Origin: Brachynemurus nebulosus
Taxonomy: Eukaryota; Arthropoda; Insecta; Neuroptera; Myrmeleontidae
DNA: 64,000 nt
Assembly: GCA_035578155.1 (NCBI GenBank)
Contig: JAPWDM010000012.1
Coordinates: 13,212,501-13,276,500 of the forward strand
Direction of reading: 5' to 3'
Each line of letters starts with the position of its first letter. The stretch's first letter is position 1. Below the pieces are notes generated by a model that saw only the letters and a list, made by a program, of their open reading frames with translations, was not told where the DNA came from and did no database searches. Positions 56,278 to 64,000 of the stretch are shown here, piece by piece. Made by a program: the position numbers and the translations under genes.

Positions 56278-57277
56278 AAACAGAATAAAAAAAACCATTG
56301 AATTATGGAAAAAACTGGAGGAACTTTTTAATACTGTATGCAGTACCTACTAGATATTAGTTGAAAAAAGTGTAAAAAGGTAAATCGCACCGAAAATTAT
56401 AGAAAAACCAAGAAATTTCATAATATGTATTCGATATTAAATACTAATTGAAGGAAACCAGTATATATGAAGATAAAAATTCTGTTACCGAAACCGTGTT
56501 TTAAAAGTACCGCATTAGAGAAGGGCTGCCATCGCTCGTTATTTGTTTCGTGTTATAGGAGGTTTGACTGTACTGGGACAAAATATATCAACATGATATT
56601 AATTCAAGTCTATCTGACAATAAGAAAAAAATATACCTCTAGTAAAACTTTTGTTCGAAACTTTTTACGACTTGAACAACACCTGACCAAAAATGTGACA
56701 CCGGAAAAAGAGAAAGCGAAGCAAAGAGAAAGTAAAAAAAAGCACAATGAATGGGTGATGTATCCAATATTAAACTGACACAATCAAACTTTCGTCGGGA
56801 ACTTTTTTTGTTATGAAATTTTTTTTTTTTAGAAAAGGTATTTTTACTTATACAAATTCGGGAAAAGTTTAATTTGTATAACAAATGTATTGCTTCTGAG
56901 ACTTCTAAAGCACTCAAGTATTGTGATCACAAATGTGAAAAACTTTTTCTCTCCAAAAAGGATTTTACGTTTTAGAGCTTCCTGATCAATTCTGGTTTCG
57001 TGTCTACCCGTCTGTGTATTCGAAGAATCCATCAAGTGATACAATTTTGAAACTTTTCAATCGTTTCTGTGTGGTTTGGTTCTCAGATACTCCCTTATGA
57101 ATTTCATCGCAATCGGAGTAATGATAGTCACGGCGCTACCGTGAAATTCCATCAAATATCGATATCTTACTTATTGGTAGTCCCACTTCGCTCAAATTTT
57201 GAGACTATTTAAGGGGTGAGGCCATATATGATCATTCATCACCTATAAATTTCAATACAATCAGAGTTATAGATATA
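56278..57277. other. No gene; possible solitary pogo-type end
   Basis: TATAGGAGGTTTGACTGTA at 56555-56573 is the complement of TACAGTCAAACCTCC, a pogo-like end without a partner. The 103-residue ORF at 56467-56778 crosses it and is not credible as a gene. Confidence 0.35.
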
Positions 57278-58290
57278 CAGGGTGTAAAATAAATAATTCT
57301 TTTCTTTTTCAGGGGTAACTCACAGCATCCTATAGATACTAAAACCACCGGAATTTTTTCGGAATTAACAGCTTGAGAAAACCGTAAATTGATTGGCTAC
57401 ATGATGTTTCAAAGTACGGACATGACTAAATTATAGCATAAATACCTTTTTAATATCAAAGGTACAAAATAATTTTATTAACTAATTAAAACAGTAAAAT
57501 ATTGTAAACATGTTAAGGGTCCCTTTTTATGTGCCGAACAACTTCGTGCAAGTTCGGCACATAATAAGATTGGACTGTGTAGAATGAATAATTATTGAGT
57601 TTTACATCCATATTGAATAAACGCAAGAGGTATTGGTTGTGTATTGTATGTATTTAATGTACCTGTGAACTCTATAGTTCGATTAAACGATTAAGACTTG
57701 TAACAGTACTGCTATCTAGCGATGTATATAAGTATTTCAAAGTAACTGGTATTGTTCAAAGTACATAACTGGTATTGGGGACGCAAACCCCGAGTAAGCA
57801 GTGAATAGTAATGACGAACAGAAAAAGGAAGTTTGAAATGGCGAATTGATAATGAGTTAAGTTAGAAACTGTTTTGGAAAATTAACAAAAAATTTATATT
57901 AAAAAAATATTTAAAAATAAAATAATATAAAAAATAATCAACCAATATATTTGAAATTATAAAAACAAAAGGAAAACCTATAAATAAAATATTATCATTA
58001 CTTAAATCAAAAGAAAACAAAATTAATAAAATACATGTGCTTTCGTGTTTAACCTACAAGAGAATATTATATTTTTTTTTTTAAAATATTCCCTGTGTTT
58101 CATTTATCTACCTTGGAACCATAAATTCTACATCAAGAAAATCTTCCAGTTACGATAAACTCATTAGAAATAACTTTTGTGATATAATAAATACGTTGTC
58201 TTTGTAATTTTGTGTTTCTAATAAAAAAAATCGTAGTTAATATTTTTTAAACCTTTATTTATTTCTAATTTTTATTATATACATAATTAA

Positions 58291-59246
58291 CCCTAGAACG
58301 ACAAACTTATTTTTTCTACTCTTAAACTACAAACTGGGGTATATATTTACCCCACGGGATTTTTGGTCGTAAAATCGATCTGACAGCAGCAATTTCACTT
58401 AAAAGAACGCGAATTTGTTCGTTTTTTCATGCTGAAGAGAATGGTGAAGAGTAAATTCAATTTAATCAAAGCTTAGTCGGTGAAAAATCTATTTAAATAG
58501 CTAAAAGTGTTCAAAAACGCTCAAATTGTCATTTAATAAACAAAAATTGATAACTATTTTTCTAATGAACCGATTTTCAGATTTCAGACGGTATTTTAAA
58601 GAGGACACAAGGGACTTCAAGCATATAAATGACATCATGATGTTTTGCCAAAAAAGTCGATTTATTTTGGATTTTGAAAATTAAAAAAATTGGGAATTTG
58701 ATATGTGGAAAAATCAAACAAAAATGCATGAAATTTTAGTTTTTAAGAATATATTTCATTTTTTTTCATACAAAATGTAAAAAAAAGGAGAATTTAACTT
58801 ATTCAAAGGCACTACAATCGCTGCAATATATATTTCCATGATTCTCGCAGGTCGGTCGCTTGCACTTCGTGCAATATATTCGCGTTTTGCGGTCTTCCTC
58901 GAGGACACAAGCAGCATCGGGCTGGCTATATCTAATGTTTTGTTGCAAAATAAGGTCATTATAAGTGAATCCAAATTATTTTAGCAAGAAAAATAAAAAT
59001 AACTTACCTAAACAAAACACTGACGTAAACTACAAACTGGCGTACATATCAACCCCATACTAGCTTCACGTTTTCCCTTCGTCGCAATAGACAAGAAACC
59101 GCAGGGTTTCCCGACCTCACTCTACTGTTAGAACCTTGAACTAAATTATGGTATAGGTGTTCAGTCGATAATGTTACTGACTAATTTAAAAACGTAGTTT
59201 AAAGTTTACCTGGGGTAGATTTCTACCCCAGTTTGTCGTTCTAGGG
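58291..59246 (-). mobile_element. Non-autonomous piggyBac element
   Basis: TTAA at 58287-58290 and 59247-59250, with perfect 16-bp inverted ends CCCTAGAACGACAAAC. Subterminal palindromes CTGGGGTAGA/TCTACCCCAG (59211-59232) and GGGGTATATATTTACCCC (58336) recall the internal repeats of piggyBac. 956 bp, against 2.3-2.5 kb for an autonomous element. It retains the last part of a transposase. Confidence 0.9.
58799..58975 (-). pseudogene. piggyBac transposase C-terminal cysteine-rich domain relic
   Basis: The C-terminal cysteine-rich domain of piggyBac transposases binds the terminal DNA. On the minus strand an open frame enters from a stop at 58976-58978, reads NDLILQQNIRYSQPDAACVL and then CTKCKRPTCENHGNIYCSDC, and ends at TAA (58799-58801). 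The C-x2-C, C-x2-H and C-x2-C spacing is that of the piggyBac zinc-binding tail, and the position just inside one TIR is right. No upstream catalytic region or start remains. A different, overlapping minus frame over the same DNA (58756-58974) is a shadow. Confidence 0.8.
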
Positions 59247-59661
59247 TTAACTTTAATAAAAACAAGTCGTCAAGTGCAAGTTGTACTTGCGCTAACAGTG
59301 TTCCGTACAATCAGTTGTTTCTAGGAATTTTTTATAACGGGATGTGAAGGTGGATAAAATATTTTTCCTAATAAATAAATTTTATTCCTAAAGTATAACC
59401 CATTTTTAGATTTCAGAACGATCGTGTTCGTATGTGTCACATCGTGAACGTATGTGTCCGGACTGTTATATTTTAAGAAGTTTTAGTTATGACCACTGAT
59501 GGTGAGGGACATTACTTAGTGCGTGTCAAACACGCACTTGACGAATTTTTTTACCTATATTTAGAATGAAATTTTTTCTGTTTAAAAAAAACTACCCACA
59601 CCCTCTACCAGAGATCTACCCACTATTTTCCTAGCGAGAGATTTATATACTTTACATCCTG

Positions 59662-60944
59662 TAGATAGATCTAAATTTCCTATTTCATACCTACTGTGGA
59701 CGCTGTCGTCGGCAAACGACGTGGACACCGCTACCCCTTACCAAGCGATTATGATACATACAACAAAACACATCATTGTATCTACACAAACATGCGAATG
59801 TATTAGTGTAATATGGTGCGCACCTTTCATATAGGTATATAGTATATACTACCATGGCCGGACCTATGTAACTAACAACCAACAATTAAAAACAAATTTA
59901 TTTATTTTAAGAAAGACATCCCTTTATTTTGAGAATATTTTTGTTTAATAGAATTTTTACACTTAAATACGACACACAGTTGATTAAAAAAAACAATGAC
60001 ATAAGAACGATGTGAACGATGTGACGAACAGTAACAGACTAAATCAGAAACGGTGTAAATTGCGACTCATTGGAACTTAGGAACGATAGATTTTTATATG
60101 TAGATTGCTCCTATAATGTTCTGTGGTCAGAGTAATGATTAGTTACTAAACTAAATTATTTTGTACATACGCAAACGTGAAGCATGAAATGACCTTCTTG
60201 TGGACTTCTTGTTCTATTCAATCATAGATTGTTTTCTGAACCTGTACACTGTATGTTTATATGAGCTGAGAAATGTGACAAATTTTGTAAAAAGGTACGA
60301 ATTTTATTTTTTTCAAAAGGTTTTTGCGTGTAAAATAAAACAGACAGAAATAACAAGTGGACCTTTTTTCGATTTAAGAATGAAATAAAATAAAACAATG
60401 GTAAATTAATGCGGAGACACTGAAGAGGTTGAAATAGTATTCTTTCGCTCATACACATCTGAATTTTAAACATATTCAAGTACCCTTTTTTGAGTTCTGT
60501 AGAAAACTCAACCCATTATACTTTCCAAAAAAAAAAGAAAACATTAAAAATGCCGTAATAAAGCCAATGTAATAGATATTAATTCGTGAAGAAGAAGAAA
60601 ATAAAACATTTATTTCTTTCAAGTTTCTTTACCAGTATTTTAAATAATCATACTTAAATTTAATCGTACCTATTATTTGGCGAGAACAGTGCAAGCGAGC
60701 GGTGTTCACCTCACATATTGTAATGCGACACCTTTGAATAATATCTGTTACATTTAAATTTTTCTTTCACTAGAAACGGAAAAAAAAAGTTAAAAAGAAG
60801 ATGAAATGTATTTAATAATGAAAGTCGTTACATTGAAAATTTAAAGAAAGAAAGCGAAAAAGATTGGCCAAACACAACAAATTTAAATGTGTTAAAATAC
60901 AAGCAAAAAGTTGAATGGTAACAGACTTTTTTTTTACTATTTTT
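59662..60944. other. No gene seen
   Basis: Anonymous AT-rich DNA. Short ORFs at 59691-59885, 60200-60388 and 60222-60479 have no recognisable domain. Confidence 0.45.
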
Positions 60945-61070
60945 AGCGAATTTCGAAAACTCGAACGAAATTCAGCTATTACAGCCGGTGTCATGACGCA
61001 ATCTAAGCCCGGGACCATAACAGAAATATGTTTTTGAGGTCCCTAGAATACGAAAATGATATTCACTAAA

Positions 61071-61168
<98 letters not shown>

Positions 61169-61360
61169 CCGCGCGATAAATCTCGAACGAAACGTTTAAT
61201 GACCATGTAATTTTGTGTGCGTACCGAAGACTAGATTGGCTCGGATAAGTTCGTTAGCCAGACACATCGGATGCCCAGAAGTAGGTTTTTCGGGCATTTT
61301 TTGGCAACAAAATGAGTTTTTTGCTAGAATTAAGCAATTTTTCAAAAATTTTTTACACCA
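60945..61360 (-). repeat. Dispersed repeat R-D, copy 5 (reversed), with long (TA)n
   Basis: On the minus strand: ATCGCGCGGATAC, (TA)n, ATTTTAGTGAATATCATTTT, TAGGGACCTCAAAAACATAT, GTCATGACACCGGCTGTAAT and GAATTTCG. The order agrees with copies 1 and 4. Confidence 0.7.
61074..61164. repeat. (TA)n microsatellite
   Basis: About 45 uninterrupted TA units inside R-D copy 5, at the same relative place as in copy 4. Confidence 0.95.
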
Positions 61361-63567
61361 AGCCAAAGTAAAAGGCAATATGCGTAAAAAATGTTTTTAC
61401 ACCGTTGCTCTAAGAAAAACTAGGAAATATGTCGTTCTCCATTTCACTCGGAAGGTGGCTTTGCGTATTTTAATTAAATTCGGGTGTTTTATTGTCAATT
61501 TGCGTGCGAAAAGTGTGATTTACGCACACAAAAAAGCTACTGATATACGCTTAACGCATGTGGCAACAGTAGAATGGGCAAATAGCTATTTGTCGAACAC
61601 AAATGCAAGCACCAAGATAAATATATGATAGTACACGTTTTAAATAAGTCTGTTACTATAACACATTTGGATTTATAGTGCACTTTGCAAACAGATGTCA
61701 GTCAATACGGTCGGTGGAATAAATATATAGCAAATCTTACAAAAGAATTAAATTTTACAAAAAAAAAAAAAAAATTGAAACTTTAGAATTTTTCCATTTT
61801 GTTTGTTGTTTTTTTGTCACTCCTCATCACCCCCCGTTTTAGTTAATCTAAATTCTTTGTTATGGTAAAACATTTTTATAATTAATCAAAAAATTTTACT
61901 TCCAAAGCAATGAATGAATGAATGACACGGTGCGAGGGGGGTGCCAGCCACGCTAGCTGTTGAAAAAGTTCAAAATGATATAATTAATGATTTCTATTGC
62001 TGGTCGTCTTTATTCTAATGGGCGGAGTAATGATCGTTCTTTTTTTTTTCAATTTTTGCTTTTTTTTTTAAAAAAAAAGAAGGAAAATTTCCTTAGAAAT
62101 GAAGAAAATTAAGTTAATAGTTTTTGCCGTCTTCTAATTGTATTCTCTGTGCTGGTAATTTTTATTTTCTTTTTTTTGAATTTTTTGTTTTTCAAATGTT
62201 AACAAAGCGATCATTTATCATTTTACGATTGTGCACCAGAGGTGTCCCAATGTTTTCTCTTTTCTTTTTGAGGCGTTGGGAATTTCGAACACATTTTTTT
62301 GCTGATAATGGATTTCTAAATTATATGTTTGTTGATTCTAAAAATATTAAGGGTAGTATAATATTAAGCTAGTAGTAATCTGGTAACTTGGATTGAAAAA
62401 ATCGAAATTTTTGTTGCCTAATTCGAAAGTACAATATATTGAGAATATACTGTGAAAATTTTAAACCGAAATTCCAAATAGGCACCGAATTACAACGAAT
62501 TTTGGAGAGCTGCTTTCGAGAGTTACTGACAACTTATTACCAACAACAATACAATTTTAACTGATTGTGAGTCTCTTTATTAAGCATTAGAATTTGTATT
62601 TTACTATAAAGATATTTTTTGGCCAGGGTTTAGTTTGTTTAATTTATCTAGAGTGTATTTGATGTCATTTTATTCCATACAATTTAAGCAACATTTTAAT
62701 TTTTTTTTAAATTTTAACATGGATATCTACGGTTTTTGGCTGGGGTTTAGTTGATCATATTAAGTGAGTAAAACAGATAAACAGCCAATATTTGTTGTTG
62801 TCTGAACTATAAAACATATTCATAATTCAATGTTTTTTCGTGCAGCGAAGAAAATTCTCTTAGTTTTTCTCTTTTTTTTCGGTAGAGGGCGGTTAGATAA
62901 AAATAACCTCACCTTTTAAAATGATGTAATTTCAATTGTCAACCCTTTTCAAGAAAACCTTTTAAATAAAATTATTTAAATATTTCTTTCAAAAAAAGAA
63001 AATAATTATATTTTATCGTTTAAATCATTTAAATTATTATCTTTTGCTATTTGCAACCCGAATACTTGTTTTTTGCATACCTCCCACACCTCTCGCGAAT
63101 ATGCACTCTGTTCATTAAAGTCGTGATAAAGCATTCTAATGGTTTTATGTACAACGAATACAGCATCATTCAAATATACGGATTCAACAATTTTTAAAAT
63201 TATGTTTTACTATAAACCGCTACCTTTCTGTCCCAACTAAGTACCTCGAAAACTACAATTTAAGATTTCTGTATGTTACACTTTTTGATGTTTGCTACCT
63301 ATGTGAACATGAAGCAGACATTGAAATATTTTAAATTACAAGCTTCTGTTGTTTTTAGTAAGTACGTGATTGCAATCCACCTTTTTTTTGTATAGAATTA
63401 TCATGGAATTATCACGATAGAAGGTTATGAAATAAATACACATTATTATACACATCAGCGCTGGCGAACTCTAGCATCCGAAAGTTGCATTCTGATCAAA
63501 TAAGAGTTATGTACATACAGTTAGTAATAAAATCGTGCAGTTGATTATACAGCGCTGGCGAACTCTA
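61361..63567. other. Mostly featureless DNA
   Basis: The ORF 61215-61628 starts inside R-D and ends in anonymous DNA; no domain recognised. Near the right side a 19-base direct repeat CAGCGCTGGCGAACTCTA occurs at 63457-63474 and 63550-63567. Confidence 0.45.
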
Positions 63568-64000
63568 CACGGAGAGAAAAATCATATAATTTTTGTAGAT
63601 AAAATTTCAGAAAAATTACCATGCTCTCTTATAATGCGTGCGCGATCGACGACCAAAATAAAAAATATGTGCTAGCATAGTAAAATTTAATGTGCTAACA
63701 CAACTTTTATCACACTCTTATGCATATATGTTATAGTTTAATTCTTGTTGTCGTACTCTTTCATTTGCACATCTGACCCGCAACCTTATGTTGCTTGGGC
63801 GGTACCTGTAAAAACTTCGAAGATACCGGATCTTTTCCGACTTTCGATTCTTTATGATGCATACAAAAATGATTGCCAACAATATATTCTAATACTAAAG
63901 ATAGTGAAGTAACGAAATGATGAATTAAACGGTGACATCCCCGTCCCCTAAGACAGTGTAATGAATACTGCTTGCTGCTTGTAAGACAATCTAATGAATC
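63568..64000 (-). mobile_element. CACGGAGAG-ended element, copy d (cut by the window edge)
   Basis: Starts CACGGAGAGAAAAATC after TA and follows copy b: GCGTGCGCGATCGACGACC, GTCGTACTCTTTCATTTG, CGCAACCTTATGTTGCTTGG. It has a small extra stretch (ATACCGGATCTTTTCCGAC) near 63822. The other end lies beyond the window. Confidence 0.8.

Larger units (their letters stand above)
57531..59549. mobile_element. Foreign insertion within copy 2, class unknown
   Basis: Its borders are inferred by comparison with 34823-35243. Near the left border ATGTGCCGAAC and GTTCGGCACAT form an 11-bp stem hairpin; near the right border AGTGCGTGT(CAA)ACACGCACT forms a 9-bp stem. The insertion sits in a T-run. It has no ORF of its own. 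It contains the piggyBac element at 58291-59246. Confidence 0.4.
57278..59661. mobile_element. CAGGGTG-ended element, copy 2, carrying nested insertions
   Basis: TA-flanked; ends CAGGGTGTAAAATAAATAAT and complement CAGGATGTAAAGTATATAAA. 57278-57530 follows copy 3 up to AAGGGTCCCTTTTTA and the match resumes at 59550 with ACCTATATTTAGAATGAAAT. Everything between is foreign and includes a piggyBac element. Confidence 0.75.

Noticed and set aside
56467..56778. 103-residue ORF with a basic tail
   Set aside because: It crosses a pogo-like terminus and has low-complexity Lys/Glu text; no family resemblance.
58756..58974. 72-residue minus-strand ORF within the piggyBac element
   Set aside because: The overlapping minus frame with the Cys/His spacing of the piggyBac tail is the meaningful one; this is its shadow.
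61215..61628. 137-residue plus-strand ORF
   Set aside because: Its first half lies within repeat R-D, the second half in anonymous AT-rich DNA; no recognisable protein.

Overview
The window looks like a gene-poor, transposon-packed stretch of an AT-rich animal genome, most likely an insect. The reasons are the low GC content, the absence of any recognisable host exon, mariner, piggyBac, hAT and pogo-type DNA transposon remains, RTE-type LINE tails, and one intact R4/Dong-type LINE. I cannot name the order with confidence. There are no operons, no bacterial-style genes, no rRNA and no functional tRNA.

The only intact protein-coding gene is the single ORF of an R4/Dong-clade retrotransposon (element about 37384-41872, CDS 37475-41665). 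It has a complete reverse transcriptase and a restriction-like endonuclease, and it sits in a (TAA)n microsatellite. That microsatellite lies inside a DNA element whose perfect 29-bp terminal inverted repeats (TIRs) are now 5.6 kb apart (37001-42630).

Layout. 1-5.6 kb: copies of dispersed repeats, a 1.5-kb element whose inverted arms contain tRNA-like sequence, and a TTAA-flanked element. 5.7-12.1 kb: a foldback element with inverted tandem arrays, a split duplication, nested hairpin elements and the first copy of a CACGGAGAG-ended family. 12-19.4 kb: a hAT element with a transposase relic, two more CACGGAGAG copies, a 150-bp tRNA-like hairpin, a pogo-type MITE and a hAT MITE with a demonstrable empty site. 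20-25.7 kb: a 287-bp tandem array carrying MITEs in opposite orientations, a 1.1-kb TIR element, a deleted and frameshifted mariner, and CTTGGT minisatellite. 26-36.9 kb: further MITEs, hAT pieces built of 167-bp units, RTE-type tails in tandem and a LINE 3' remnant. 37-42.6 kb: the LINE and its host element. 43-50.4 kb: four hAT elements with 8-bp target duplications, a 317-bp palindrome, TA microsatellites and an RTE tail. 50.6-57 kb: a pogo-like relic, a quieter GC-richer non-repetitive block near 53.1-53.4 kb, and a TTAA element with a large palindrome. 57.3-59.7 kb: a three-level nest with a piggyBac relic inside. 60-64 kb: mostly featureless DNA and the truncated fourth CACGGAGAG copy.

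The genes do not form a pathway. The relation between features is nesting: insertions inside insertions, several of which can be ordered in time. The recurring structural theme is a set of mostly TA-flanked DNA elements that each repeat their own terminal core motif several times internally.
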